A stretch of DNA of 42,219 nt from an uncultured Clostridia bacterium (lineage in GTDB: Bacteria; Bacillota; Clostridia; Oscillospirales; Acutalibacteraceae): NCBI GenBank assembly GCA_947628175.1, contig CANQZA010000011.1, positions 1 to 42,219 of the forward strand, written 5' to 3'. The position numbers and the translations under genes are program-made. Positions within the stretch are counted from its first letter, which is position 1. Each line of letters opens with the position of its first letter. The notes beneath the pieces were generated by a model. The model made no database searches. It was not told the DNA's origin and saw nothing but the letters and a program-made list of their open reading frames with translations. This document shows, one piece after another, positions 24,723 to 33,768 of the stretch.

Positions 24723-26618
24723 CTAAATAAATACAGAAAATGAAGCGTCACTTGGCATTCTCCAGTCACCCCGCGGACTTAAGGAAACAGAACCGACCTT
24801 TGGTGAATCGGGAATACACGATCGCTTGAATTGGCTGATAAAAAAGCGTTTCATAAACACTTCAAGCCATTTATCTATTGTTTTTTTATCATATGTTCCA
24901 TCAAATGCCTTCTGCGCGAGAAAAGATAATTTTTTCTTATCAAAGCCAAAACGGATAAAATGATAAAGAAAAAAGTCATGAAGCTCATAAGGCCCGATAT
25001 TATCCTCCGTTTTCTGGGCGATTCTGCCGTTTTCATCAGGCGGCAGAAGCTCCGGAGAAACAGGGGTGTCGAGTATGTCATAGAGTATTTTTGCAGTATT
25101 TTTGTCGCTTACATCCGCAACATACCGCACGAGATATCTTACAAGTGTTTTGGGAACAGACGCGTTAACACCGTACATAGACATATGATCTCCGTTATAG
25201 GTGCACCAGCCCATTGCAAGCTCACTTAAATCACCCGTTCCGACAAGCAGGCATCTGTGCTTATTTGCCATATCAAAAAGAATCTGTGTTCTCTCTCTCG
25301 CCTGCGTGTTCTCATATGTTATATCCTTAACCGCAGGATCATGATCTATGTCGCGCATATGTTGAATACAGGCGTCTTTTATACTGATTTCCTTTGCTGT
25401 GACGCCAAGTGATTTCATAAGTTGCATCGCATTATCATGTGTTCTGTCGGTAGTTCCGAAGCCGGGCATGGTTATACCGAGAATATTGCTGTTTTCTTTG
25501 CCGAGAAGTTGCATTGCCTGTGCACAGACAAGCAATGCAAGCGTAGAATCAAGCCCGCCTGAAATACCCACAACAAGACCATCGGAACCGACATGTTCAA
25601 GCCTTTTCGCAAGTCCCGATGCCTGTATTGTAAAGATTTCAGAGCACCTTTCCTTTCTCTGCTCATCATTTGCCGGAACAAACGGGTGAGACTCAACAAA
25701 GCGGTATTTTAAATCGTTACTGTCGTTTTTTACGGTTGATTTTACAAATCCGATATCGCGGGAAATATTTTCAAAGGACATATTGCCCCTTCTCAGCGCA
25801 GTGAGCTTTTCAACATCAATATCGGCCGCGGTTATTATATTCGATCTGCTGAACCTCTCGCCCCGAGCAATAACAGCACCGTTTTCGGCAACTGCCGTTG
25901 CACCGCTGAAAACAAGATCCGTTGACGATTCATAGACAGACGCACCCGCGTAAATATATGCACAAATGCACCTTGCAGACTGATTTGAAATAAGGTCGCG
26001 CCTGTACTGCGCCTTGGATACATACTCATCGCTTGCAGACGGATTTGCAATCAGATTTGCACCGTGCATGGAAAGCGTGCCGCTCGGTGGATTGGGAACC
26101 CACAAATCCTCACAGATTTCTATACCCAAAACAGCTCCGCCACCCAAATCAAATATCTGACTGCCGATTTTTGTATGAATGCCGCATATGCAGATATCCT
26201 GACAGGTTTTAAAATCACTGCCTGAGGCAAACCAGCGTTTTTCATAAAATTCATTATAATTTGCGATATGGGTTTTCGGTACAATCCCCGCAACAGTTCC
26301 GTCATGGATTACAACAGCACAATTATACAAGCTGTTATAAAACGGTATCGGCATACCCACGACAACTGCTATATTCTTACCGCGTGTATATTCCACAATG
26401 TCAGAAAGCGTTTTTTCGGCCGAACTTTGAAGCGCCTTTGTAAAAAAAAGATCACCACAGGTGTAGCCTGTTACGGAAAGCTCCGGCGTCACAAGCAGCC
26501 TTATATTATCATTAAGTGCAGTGTCTATTGCATTTATTATTTGTTTTTTGTTATAATCGGTATCTGCGACCTTCAGCTTTAACGAGGCAGCAGCAGCTCT
26601 GAAAAAACCATAATTCAT
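24723..26618 (-). CDS. nadE: Glutamine-dependent NAD+ synthase
   Basis: Converts deaminated NAD (NaAD) to NAD+ using ammonia from its own glutaminase domain. The nitrilase-type N-terminal domain (residues ~1-290) carries the triad: Glu in TPELSVTGYTCGD, Lys in VPKTHIANYNEFYE, and Cys in GIEICEDLWVP. The synthase domain has the PPi loop GISGGLDSTLALL near 350 and GTGDLSELAMGW later. Total about 631 residues, typical for the fused form. The ATG at 26618 is chosen because GGGTG lies a few bases before it; the alternative, four residues longer, has none. It sits 63 bases after the epimerase-like gene. Confidence 0.97.
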   Translation of the reverse strand: MNYGFFRAAAASLKLKVADTDYNKKQIINAIDTALNDNIRLLVTPELSVTGYTCGDLFFTKALQSSAEKTLSDIVEYTRGKNIAVVVGMPIPFYNSLYNCAVVIHDGTVAGIVPKTHIANYNEFYEKRWFASGSDFKTCQDICICGIHTKIGSQIFDLGGGAVLGIEICEDLWVPNPPSGTLSMHGANLIANPSASDEYVSKAQYRRDLISNQSARCICAYIYAGASVYESSTDLVFSGATAVAENGAVIARGERFSRSNIITAADIDVEKLTALRRGNMSFENISRDIGFVKSTVKNDSNDLKYRFVESHPFVPANDEQRKERCSEIFTIQASGLAKRLEHVGSDGLVVGISGGLDSTLALLVCAQAMQLLGKENSNILGITMPGFGTTDRTHDNAMQLMKSLGVTAKEISIKDACIQHMRDIDHDPAVKDITYENTQARERTQILFDMANKHRCLLVGTGDLSELAMGWCTYNGDHMSMYGVNASVPKTLVRYLVRYVADVSDKNTAKILYDILDTPVSPELLPPDENGRIAQKTEDNIGPYELHDFFLYHFIRFGFDKKKLSFLAQKAFDGTYDKKTIDKWLEVFMKRFFISQFKRSCIPDSPKVGSVSLSPRGDWRMPSDASFSVFI

Positions 26619-26680
26619 TTTATCACCCATATATTACTAATACTCTGCCATATTATTATGGACAGAATATAATTGCTTTG

Positions 26681-27556
26681 TTAAATCATTGTTATTTTAA
26701 ATTGGAAAGAAGCTGTTTCATCCGGACAGAGAACGGTCATTCCCCTTTTGTTTTCAAAAATCTCGTCCTCATCAGAGCAGTTGGAAATTCCGGTCCAAGG
26801 CTCAATGGCAAGAAAAGGTGCACCGCCCGGAGCAGACCACAAAAGAAGGTTATTCATATCCTGAAACTCAACACGCACGCCCCTGTTGTTTCTGCCTATG
26901 AGCGTTACTGATTTCGAGGGACAGTTTTCAAAAATCAGAGCATCCTTTTCCTCAAACAAATCATGCGTAAGACAGAGCGTGTCCGAACCGTTCATAACAT
27001 CAAATTTTTCGTCAACATTTACAAGCCCGCTTTGATGGTCAGGTCTGAGACAGGGTATTGAGACGAGCCTGTCAAACACAATTTTATAATCCTCAAACGC
27101 CTCGTCATCTGAAATCGGACAGTTAAAGGCAGGATGACCTCCGATTACAAACGGCATTTTTTCACTGCCCGTGTTTGTTATAATGTACTCGTTTGCAACC
27201 GTATCTCCCACTATTGTGTACTTTATCTTCAGCTCATAGTCAAATGGGAAATGTTTTTTTGTATTGCAGTCGCTTTTCTGAATAAAAGCAACACTGTTTT
27301 TATGACGCTCATAAAGTTCAAACGGTGTTATTCGTGCAACACCATGGCGCTTCATATCACATTCTTTTCCAAACGCTTTTGCCCTGCCGTTTTTCAAAAC
27401 TCCGACTATGGGAAAACAGACAGGTGCCTGCCCTGCCCAGTAATCGGGATTTCCCTGCCAGAGATATTCAACACCGTCTTTTTTAAGAGAGTTGAGCTGA
27501 GCGCCCTGAAGACCGAGAACAGCCTCATTATGTTCACTCGTAATTTTTATCCGCAC
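26681..27556 (-). CDS. Aldose 1-epimerase family protein (LacX-like)
   Basis: A 291-residue beta-sandwich protein of the galactose mutarotase superfamily. It has the YLWQGNPDYWAGQAPVCFPI motif, the HGVARITPF block with the active-site histidine, VIGGHPAFNCP with the second histidine, and a C-terminal FLAIEPWTGISN segment with the general-base Glu. LacX-like members act on the sugar anomers of unknown oligosaccharides or sugar phosphates. The start is GTG at 27556, with GGAG nine bases upstream. It leads a unit with nadE and the lipoprotein. Confidence 0.88.
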   Translation of the reverse strand: MRIKITSEHNEAVLGLQGAQLNSLKKDGVEYLWQGNPDYWAGQAPVCFPIVGVLKNGRAKAFGKECDMKRHGVARITPFELYERHKNSVAFIQKSDCNTKKHFPFDYELKIKYTIVGDTVANEYIITNTGSEKMPFVIGGHPAFNCPISDDEAFEDYKIVFDRLVSIPCLRPDHQSGLVNVDEKFDVMNGSDTLCLTHDLFEEKDALIFENCPSKSVTLIGRNNRGVRVEFQDMNNLLLWSAPGGAPFLAIEPWTGISNCSDEDEIFENKRGMTVLCPDETASFQFKITMI

Positions 27557-27580
27557 AAAGCATCACTCCATTCAAAGTTC

Positions 27581-27609
27581 ATTATAACTTATATAAACTT
27601 GCAATGCAA
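27581..27609 (-). promoter_or_regulatory. SigA-type promoter of the epimerase-nadE unit
   Basis: Minus strand: -35 TTGCAT (27609-27604), 17-base spacer, -10 TATAAT (27586-27581). It overlaps the upstream elements of the divergent plus-strand gene. Confidence 0.7.
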
Positions 27610-27611
27610 TA

Positions 27612-27638
27612 TTGAAAATACTGTATATATAGTATAAA
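27612..27638 (+). promoter_or_regulatory. Possible promoter of the acidic unknown gene
   Basis: TTGAAA (27612-27617), a short 15-base spacer, then TATAAA (27633-27638). The near-palindrome TACTGTATATATAGTA lies within it. The spacing is not ideal, so this is a tentative call. Confidence 0.4.
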
Positions 27639-27678
27639 ATAAACTTATAGACATGCTGAAACTAAGGAGGAATAAAAT

Positions 27679-28254
27679 ATGGACATTGAAGCATATATTC
27701 ATGAAACTGTTTTTTCAAAAAATAATCAACACAGATGCTTTTATGAGCTTATATGGGAAAATTTTAAAGAGGACGGATTTGTAATAACAGATGAAAGCGG
27801 ATATGAGATCGACGCTGTAATAAAAGCCGTTTCGCTTCAGAATCTCGTGGGAGAGTTTATATACAGACTTTACGACGATATTAATGAAACAAGCTTTGAA
27901 GATGTAATAGAACATCTTCAGAATATAGGTATTGCCGAAAATGAAATAGCACAATATTGTCGATCAAACGAAAACATTGAGGTCGATGATGACGACTTTG
28001 AACTTACAGTAAAAAACGCGCTGGATTACACAAACGAAATCGTGGCTGACAAAATGCTTGAAGAATTCTCACCATGCGATATTTTTGACTATATGTTTAC
28101 GGCAACATATGATTTTGAACAGGATTTTGTTTTTGATTTTGAGGACAGCGATGAATTCCAGTCCTTTATAGACAGCAATCAAAATCAGCTTGATAATTAT
28201 AAAGAGGAATATCAATCCGTACTCTCATGGATAGAAGGCGGTATGATCTGCTGA
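27679..28254 (+). CDS. Acidic protein of unknown function
   Basis: A 191-residue soluble protein with a very acidic composition (clusters such as EVDDDDFEL and FDFEDSDEF). It has no signal peptide, membrane segment or catalytic motif that I can see. It looks largely helical with some short strands. AAGGAGG is eight bases before the ATG, so it is surely translated. It stands alone between the divergent epimerase unit and the convergent M28 gene, with its own terminator. The family is not recognised. Confidence 0.75.
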   Translation: MDIEAYIHETVFSKNNQHRCFYELIWENFKEDGFVITDESGYEIDAVIKAVSLQNLVGEFIYRLYDDINETSFEDVIEHLQNIGIAENEIAQYCRSNENIEVDDDDFELTVKNALDYTNEIVADKMLEEFSPCDIFDYMFTATYDFEQDFVFDFEDSDEFQSFIDSNQNQLDNYKEEYQSVLSWIEGGMIC

Positions 28255-28315
28255 ATTTTAACATATTGTTACATACGAATTCATCTGATATTCCTTTTGA
28301 ATAACCGATATTTAT

Positions 28316-28351
28316 AAAAGCCGTTGATGACGGATTGCATCAACGGCTTTT
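28316..28351. terminator. Bidirectional terminator between the acidic protein and M28 genes
   Basis: Perfect 14-bp stem AAAAGCCGTTGATG (28316-28329) / CATCAACGGCTTTT (28338-28351) with an 8-base loop and A/T runs on both sides, in a convergent gap. Confidence 0.9.
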
Positions 28352-28356
28352 GCCAA

Positions 28357-29631
28357 TTATTTCAAACCTTTTTTATCAAAATTGAAAATTGTTGAAAGTA
28401 TAACCTCGTATCCTGTTTTGATTGCTTCCGGAACAAGCCTGTCATAGTTGTCACGGCGATTATGATAATAATCGGCAGGAGCAGGATCCATAGCCGCAAG
28501 GCATGTTGCGGTTATACCCGCCTGTGAAAATGCGGCGGCATCGGAGGAACCGAAAAATACATTTGCAAATTTAAGATTATCGTGTCCTGCCTCAATTGCC
28601 GAATCCATAACAAGCTGACTGAACTTTTCATCGTGCTTTACCGTGCCGGTCATATCGCGGTTGTACACATTAAGATACGCAAGATCCGTAAGAGTATCCA
28701 CACAAAGCACGGCAGTTTCCACACCGCTGTTTACATATTCATCATAGTGATCCTTCGCCCACTGCTTACAGCCTCTGAGTCCTGCCTCCTCACCATCTGT
28801 AATCATAGCACAGACTTCGGTGTTTTCAAATTCAACGCCTGCCATATCAAGCATACGCAGTGCAGTTACCGCTGCGTAGGTTCCTGTAAGATTATCATTT
28901 GCACCCGGAGAAATTGTTTTAAAATCTATGAAGAAAAACAATGTTATCATTGCAAGCGCCGTTAAAAAATGAAAATAATAGCTATAATCAAGGAGAAAGC
29001 TTCCGAATCTGCCCATATCAACCAGTCCGGCAATAATGGTCAATACGGAAAGAATAAACGATATCACTGCGCCGCCTATTGTCCAGCCCATAAGAATTCC
29101 CATAAGCGGCTTATTTTTTCCGTAATAGATATGGCGCCATTCATATGCCGAATCAATATGCCCGCTGATTATAATTCTTCTCTTAACCTCGCCCGACGGT
29201 TTTCTTACACCAAGCAGATTATTGCCCTCAATCTTTTTATATAAGACATCCGTAAACTGTTTGTACATAAGAAATTCCATAACCGTTATAAACAGCCCGA
29301 CAAACACCACTCCGCAGACAATGCACTGCGCAGTAAAAAATGTTATAATGCTTGTAAACACAAGAACCGCACAGACAACTACGGCAAGAATAACCGCGGC
29401 TGAAACAAATTTGGTCCACTGTAAAAATGCCTTGGGAGCCATTTTATATGTTTCAAACCGTGTTTCATCACAGAAAGTATCCATTTCCTTTTTTATATGC
29501 TTTTGGGCGGCAAGGCAGTTTTCGTTGCCTGACTCTCTGGGACCGTACTTCTTGATGATATTTGTAATTTCTTTGACAGTATAATCCACATTTTCATCAA
29601 TAACCGACTGCGGAAAATTTGATATTTGCAT
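28357..29631 (-). CDS. Membrane-bound M28-family zinc aminopeptidase-like protein
   Basis: A 424-residue protein. The two-zinc site of M28 is traceable: His158/Asp160 in ISGHIDSAYEW, bridging Asp246 in GANDNLTG, Glu281/Glu282 in TDGEEAGLRG, Asp312 in LCVDTLTD, and the last His in PADYYHNRRDNYD. Two membrane helices lie before the domain (~70-95 and ~100-122). A further hydrophobic hairpin (~178-204 and ~219-237) is inserted between the first His and the bridging Asp, where soluble M28 enzymes have a loop. AGGAG is ten bases before the ATG. The gene starts two bases after the hexosaminidase stop. Confidence 0.82.
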   Translation of the reverse strand: MQISNFPQSVIDENVDYTVKEITNIIKKYGPRESGNENCLAAQKHIKKEMDTFCDETRFETYKMAPKAFLQWTKFVSAAVILAVVVCAVLVFTSIITFFTAQCIVCGVVFVGLFITVMEFLMYKQFTDVLYKKIEGNNLLGVRKPSGEVKRRIIISGHIDSAYEWRHIYYGKNKPLMGILMGWTIGGAVISFILSVLTIIAGLVDMGRFGSFLLDYSYYFHFLTALAMITLFFFIDFKTISPGANDNLTGTYAAVTALRMLDMAGVEFENTEVCAMITDGEEAGLRGCKQWAKDHYDEYVNSGVETAVLCVDTLTDLAYLNVYNRDMTGTVKHDEKFSQLVMDSAIEAGHDNLKFANVFFGSSDAAAFSQAGITATCLAAMDPAPADYYHNRRDNYDRLVPEAIKTGYEVILSTIFNFDKKGLK

Positions 29632-29633
29632 GA

Positions 29634-31205
29634 TTACTTTTCTCCTTTTGCAATAAATTTCTTATTAAGCTTGACCTCCAGATGGGTATCGCCTCTATAA
29701 AACTTATTCTTGATATAAAACCGATCAAACGGATTTTTTACAAGCGAAACGGAATCGACGGCATAATTCCTGCCGAGAGATTTGTAAAACGGCTTAAATA
29801 AGTCAAGTCTTGCCTTAAAATCGTTCCAATCCGATTTATTCTCGGGCGACCAAGCCACTTCGCTGAGAGCCTGAATTCTCGGAGAAAGATTCAAATCCAG
29901 CTTTTCTCTGCCGTCAATCCATTCCGTCCACATTTCACCCTCAACGCCAAGAACATTTTTCATGTTCCTGCTTTCAACACCGAATTTTTCCGGTGAATAT
30001 TCATATGTATTTTTCAAAGGATACTGCGCATATGTCATATCAAAATAAAACGATTTGTGATTTGACATAATCATATTTCCGCCGCTGTTTACATAACGCT
30101 CTGCATGCTTATCTCGCTTTGGCGTCCAGTACTGCGCTACCACGGAATGATCAAGATTTTTTGCCGAAAGTATTTCATTCCAGCCTATAAGCCGTTTACC
30201 CTTACTTTTTACATATTCACAGATTCTGTTATTGAACCATCCCTGAAGATCGTCCTCATTATTGAGGTGATTCTCCTGAATAACTTTCTGACACAGAGGA
30301 CATTTTTTCCACTCGTTTCTTGGTGCTTCATCTCCGCCGATATGAAAATACGGTGCATCAAAAAGCGCGCACACCTCATCAATAACATTAAATACAAATT
30401 CAAATGTACTTTCTTTACCCATGCATGCCGTTCTGTTCCAGTCCCTGATACCTCTGCTCAGAGGGACTCTGCCTCCGAAGTAACCGGGCACTTCCGTTTT
30501 TATTTCACGGCAGCCGAGCCACGGATACGCTGCCATTGCGGCCGCGAAATGAGCAGGCATATCAATTTCGGGAACAACCATTATTCCCCTTTGCCTTGCA
30601 TATTCAACAATGTCTTTAATATCTTCCTGTGTATAGTATCCCTCATAACGACCTTTTACAACATGAGTTGTTCGCCATCCGTCAACATGCGTTTCTTCTC
30701 TTTTAGAACCTATTTCGGTTAAAAGAGGATATTTCTTTATTTCTATTCTCCAGCCCTGATCGTCTGTAAGATGCCAATGAAAAACATTGAGTTTCATCAT
30801 AAACATATAATCAAGATAGCGCTTTACCTCTTCTTTGCCGAAAAAATGTCTGCTTTCATCAAGCTGCAGACCTCTCCACTGAAACCGCGGTTTGTCCTTA
30901 ATTGAACAGCATGGCGTTTCCCCATCTGCAAGTTCAATTCTGCTCAGTTGCCTGAGCGATTGCAGAGCATAATATGCTCCCGTCTGCGTTGATGCCGTTA
31001 TTTTTATGCCATCAGAATGAACATCAAGCGTATATTCCTCTTGTGAAAGTGCCGGATTTTTTTCAATAACAATCTCGGCATCCTCACCTCTCGGTGCTTT
31101 AAGCAAGGAAAGTTCAAAATCAGATTTAACCTTACTGTTTTGAGTAAGTTTATAGTTGCCCTGCTGAATTTCACATTCAAACGGTGAAGGAATTAATGCA
31201 AGCAT
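29634..31205 (-). CDS. GH20 beta-N-acetylhexosaminidase (cytoplasmic)
   Basis: Removes terminal beta-linked GlcNAc or GalNAc from glycans by substrate-assisted catalysis. A small N-terminal domain (residues ~1-110) precedes the TIM barrel. The catalytic pair is Asp292-Glu293 in FHIGGDEAPRNEW. The FMMKLNVFHWHLTDDQGWRI block and KCPLCQKVI (seen in related enzymes) are present. It has no signal peptide, so it would act on imported or recycled glycan fragments. 523 residues is typical for the compact form. AAAGGAG is six bases before the ATG. It leads a two-gene unit with the M28 peptidase, which suggests intracellular glycopeptide or muropeptide breakdown. Confidence 0.93.
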   Translation of the reverse strand: MLALIPSPFECEIQQGNYKLTQNSKVKSDFELSLLKAPRGEDAEIVIEKNPALSQEEYTLDVHSDGIKITASTQTGAYYALQSLRQLSRIELADGETPCCSIKDKPRFQWRGLQLDESRHFFGKEEVKRYLDYMFMMKLNVFHWHLTDDQGWRIEIKKYPLLTEIGSKREETHVDGWRTTHVVKGRYEGYYTQEDIKDIVEYARQRGIMVVPEIDMPAHFAAAMAAYPWLGCREIKTEVPGYFGGRVPLSRGIRDWNRTACMGKESTFEFVFNVIDEVCALFDAPYFHIGGDEAPRNEWKKCPLCQKVIQENHLNNEDDLQGWFNNRICEYVKSKGKRLIGWNEILSAKNLDHSVVAQYWTPKRDKHAERYVNSGGNMIMSNHKSFYFDMTYAQYPLKNTYEYSPEKFGVESRNMKNVLGVEGEMWTEWIDGREKLDLNLSPRIQALSEVAWSPENKSDWNDFKARLDLFKPFYKSLGRNYAVDSVSLVKNPFDRFYIKNKFYRGDTHLEVKLNKKFIAKGEK

Positions 31206-31233
31206 AGCAATCTCCTTTCGGATTTATTGTGTA

Positions 31234-31262
31234 ATTGTACCATAATATAACGAAAAACACAA
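31234..31262 (-). promoter_or_regulatory. Promoter of the GH20-M28 unit, extended -10
   Basis: Minus strand: -35-like TTGTGT (31262-31257), 17-base spacer ending TGG, -10 TACAAT (31239-31234) with the extended TG. Confidence 0.6.
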
Positions 31263-31329
31263 TATTTAAAGCTATATTTGTATTCATTAAAATTAAAAAT
31301 TTTAATATTTTTTCCAATAAAATACGCTA

Positions 31330-31358
31330 TTGACAACAGTAAATGCAACATATATAAT
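31330..31358 (+). promoter_or_regulatory. Consensus SigA promoter of the glycan operon
   Basis: TTGACA (31330-31335), 17-base spacer, TATAAT (31353-31358): both hexamers match consensus exactly. Transcription should start near 31365, which fixes the first gene's start at the downstream GTG. Confidence 0.88.
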
Positions 31359-31397
31359 AGCTATAAATTAACAAGTGATACTATAAGAGGGATTACA

Positions 31398-32033
31398 GTG
31401 TATAAGTATTTTAAACGATTTTGCGAAATAGTATTGTCTATGCTTGCGCTTATTATTCTTTCACTGCTCATGGCAGTCACTGCAATAGCAATTAAACTGG
31501 AATCAGAGGGGCCTGTGATATTTAAACAGGACCGTCTCGGAAAAAACGGCAAGGTTTTTAAAATATACAAATTCCGCTCGATGTGCGTAGGCGCCGAGCA
31601 TACGGGTACCGGAGTATACAGCGGTGCTGACGATATGCGCGTTACAAAAGTAGGAAAAATAATCAGGGCAACAAGTATAGATGAACTGCCGCAGCTTGTG
31701 AATATATTAAAAGGGGAAATGAGCTTTGTAGGACCGAGGCCTCCTCTTACATACCACCCGTGGAGCATTGAGGAATACACAAAAGAGCAGCTTCACATGT
31801 TTGATGTTCCCCCGGGTATAACAGGCTGGGCACAGGTTCACGGAAGAAAAGAAGTGGAATGGCACGAAAGAATACAACTCAACTGCTGGTATGTGGATCA
31901 TATGTCTCTGTTGCTTGATTTGAAAATTCTGTTTTTAACTGTATTCAAGGTTTTAAGAAATGAGGATAATGTAAATATAGGAGAAACGGTATCCGTAACT
32001 GTTTCCGATGAAAAAGAAAGCGTGATAAAATAA
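31398..32033 (+). CDS. Undecaprenyl-phosphate sugar phosphotransferase (bacterial sugar transferase, PglC/WcaJ core type)
   Basis: About 211 residues. It transfers a sugar-1-phosphate from a UDP-sugar to undecaprenyl phosphate, starting a lipid-linked glycan. One N-terminal re-entrant hydrophobic helix (RFCEIVLSMLALIILSLLMA) precedes the catalytic motifs KIYKFRSMC, ATSIDELPQLVNILKGEMSF, VGPRPPL and ITGWAQVHGR. The GTG at 31398 is chosen as start because GAGGG lies six bases before it and because the longer frame from 31278 begins upstream of the promoter. The short form without the four-helix N-terminus resembles PglC-type enzymes. Its stop overlaps the next start (TAATG). Confidence 0.9.
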   Translation: MYKYFKRFCEIVLSMLALIILSLLMAVTAIAIKLESEGPVIFKQDRLGKNGKVFKIYKFRSMCVGAEHTGTGVYSGADDMRVTKVGKIIRATSIDELPQLVNILKGEMSFVGPRPPLTYHPWSIEEYTKEQLHMFDVPPGITGWAQVHGRKEVEWHERIQLNCWYVDHMSLLLDLKILFLTVFKVLRNEDNVNIGETVSVTVSDEKESVIK

Positions 32034-32854
32034 TGCCGCTTACATTAATGTATATTACAAACAACCCCGAAATAGCTATGATAGCTCAAAAAAACGGTGT
32101 GAACAGAATCTTCATTGATATGGAATATATAGGCAAAGAAAAACGCCAGCCGAATATGGACACCGTTAAAAATCATCATACAGTGGAAGATATAAAAAAT
32201 ATACGAGGCGTTATCAATGAGTCTGAGATTCTTGTAAGAGTAAATCCCATACACAATGAATCAAAAAAAGAAATTGATGATGTAATAAACGCAAAAGCCG
32301 ATATCATAATGCTCCCCATGTGGAAAACAAAAGATGATGTTGAAAAATTTTTGTCTTTTGTAAACGGCAGAGCAAAAACAATGCTTTTGCTTGAAACTGC
32401 CGAGGCCGCCGAATGTCTTGACGAAGTGCTGGAGCTTGCCGGAATTGATGAAGTACATATAGGATTAAACGATTTATCATTGAGTCTGCATAAAAAATTT
32501 TTATTTGAGCCTCTGGCAGACGGAACGGTTGACACCATAACCCGAAAATTAAAAAATAAAAATATAACTTTCGGCTTTGGCGGTTTCGGAAGAATAGGCT
32601 CAGGCGACCTGCCTGCCGAAAAAATTGTAGCAGAGCATTACAGATTAGGCTCCGATATCGCAATACTGTCAAGAAGCTTCTGCAACTATGAAAAGACGGA
32701 AAGTTTTTCAAATATTGAGAAAATATTTGAAGAGGGCATAAAAAGTCTTCGTCAATATGAGGATTCTCTTAAAAATGAAGATGATTCATTTTTTGCGCAG
32801 AATCATTTTGAGCTTCAGCAAATTGTAAGCAGAATTACAGGCGGTATATTATAA
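32033..32854 (+). CDS. HpcH/HpaI aldolase family protein
   Basis: A 273-residue TIM-barrel protein of the HpcH/HpaI aldolase/citrate-lyase-beta superfamily, which usually cleaves or makes 4-hydroxy-2-oxo acids from pyruvate and an aldehyde using a divalent metal. The FIDMEYIGK motif near residue 27, the Arg in ILVRVNP, the metal Glu in LLLETAEAAE and IGLNDLSLSL fit the family. Sequence detail beyond that is unusual: it lacks the typical CoA-binding C-terminus. Start and stop both overlap neighbours (TAATG), so it is translated as part of the glycan operon. Its exact reaction is inference. Confidence 0.8.
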   Translation: MPLTLMYITNNPEIAMIAQKNGVNRIFIDMEYIGKEKRQPNMDTVKNHHTVEDIKNIRGVINESEILVRVNPIHNESKKEIDDVINAKADIIMLPMWKTKDDVEKFLSFVNGRAKTMLLLETAEAAECLDEVLELAGIDEVHIGLNDLSLSLHKKFLFEPLADGTVDTITRKLKNKNITFGFGGFGRIGSGDLPAEKIVAEHYRLGSDIAILSRSFCNYEKTESFSNIEKIFEEGIKSLRQYEDSLKNEDDSFFAQNHFELQQIVSRITGGIL

Positions 32855-33756
32855 TGAAGGTTTTACTGACAGGCGCTTTTGCCTACACACAGGAACAGCT
32901 TGACCAAATAACAGCCTCAGGCTATGAAATTACATTTATTCCCGATGAGCGTATAAAACTTGACATAGATGTATCGGAATTTGACTGTGCCGTTTGCAAC
33001 AGTCTGTTTTTATATAACGATATAGAGAAATTTAAGAAATTAAAATTTGTTCAGGCCACAAGTGCGGGACTTGACCGACTTCCTGTTGATTATATGAAAG
33101 CGCATGGAATTAAATATTCAAATGCAGAGAACACATATGCAATCCCTATGGCGGAATGGGCTGTAATGAGCCTGTTGGAAATTTTCAAAAATTCTCCTGT
33201 CCTTTTTAAAAATCAACAAAATAAAACATGGAATAAAAGCAGGAATCTGCTTGAACTTACAGATAAAACAATTGCAATTATCGGATTTGGCAATATCGGA
33301 AAAGAAATTGCCAAGCGTCTTAAACCGTTCGGTGCAAAAATTATTGCTGTTGACAAATTTGAAATTATAAACAGCAATATTGATGTATGGAAATCCGTTG
33401 ATATGCTCAATGCTATTTTGCCGAAGTGCGATGCAGTTATTCTCAGCGTGCCATTGAACAACGAAACAAGGCATATGATATCCAAAAAACAGCTTGAGCT
33501 TATGAAGAAAGACTCTGCTCTTATTAATATCTCAAGAGGGGCAATCATAGACGAAAAAGCGCTTTCCGATAATATGATAGAAAAATTCCGGGGCATTGCG
33601 CTGGATGTATTTGAACAGGAGCCGTTAAGTGAACAAAGTAATTTGTGGAGCAATGAAAAAGTCATTGTTACCCCGCACAATTCATTTGTAAGCGATATGT
33701 GCGGCAAAAGATTGTTTGACATCATTCTGAACCATCTTAAAAATCATTTGAATTGA
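32854..33756 (+). CDS. D-isomer-specific 2-hydroxyacid dehydrogenase
   Basis: A 300-residue NAD(P)-dependent enzyme that interconverts 2-oxo acids and D-2-hydroxy acids. The dinucleotide-binding Rossmann motif is IIGFGNIGKEIAKRL, and the catalytic residues are Arg in NISRGAIIDEKAL, Glu in LDVFEQEPL, and His in VTPHNSFVS. The start ATG overlaps the aldolase stop (TAATG). In this operon it could reduce a 2-oxo acid made by the HpcH/HpaI aldolase. Whether the substrate is free or glycan-linked is not shown by the sequence. Confidence 0.9.
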   Translation: MKVLLTGAFAYTQEQLDQITASGYEITFIPDERIKLDIDVSEFDCAVCNSLFLYNDIEKFKKLKFVQATSAGLDRLPVDYMKAHGIKYSNAENTYAIPMAEWAVMSLLEIFKNSPVLFKNQQNKTWNKSRNLLELTDKTIAIIGFGNIGKEIAKRLKPFGAKIIAVDKFEIINSNIDVWKSVDMLNAILPKCDAVILSVPLNNETRHMISKKQLELMKKDSALINISRGAIIDEKALSDNMIEKFRGIALDVFEQEPLSEQSNLWSNEKVIVTPHNSFVSDMCGKRLFDIILNHLKNHLN

Positions 33757-33768
33757 GGATATGAAATA

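Noticed and set aside
31278-31397. Longer start for the sugar transferase (ATG at 31278)
   Set aside because: It lies upstream of an exact TTGACA-17-TATAAT promoter, and the GTG at 31398 has a good ribosome binding site.
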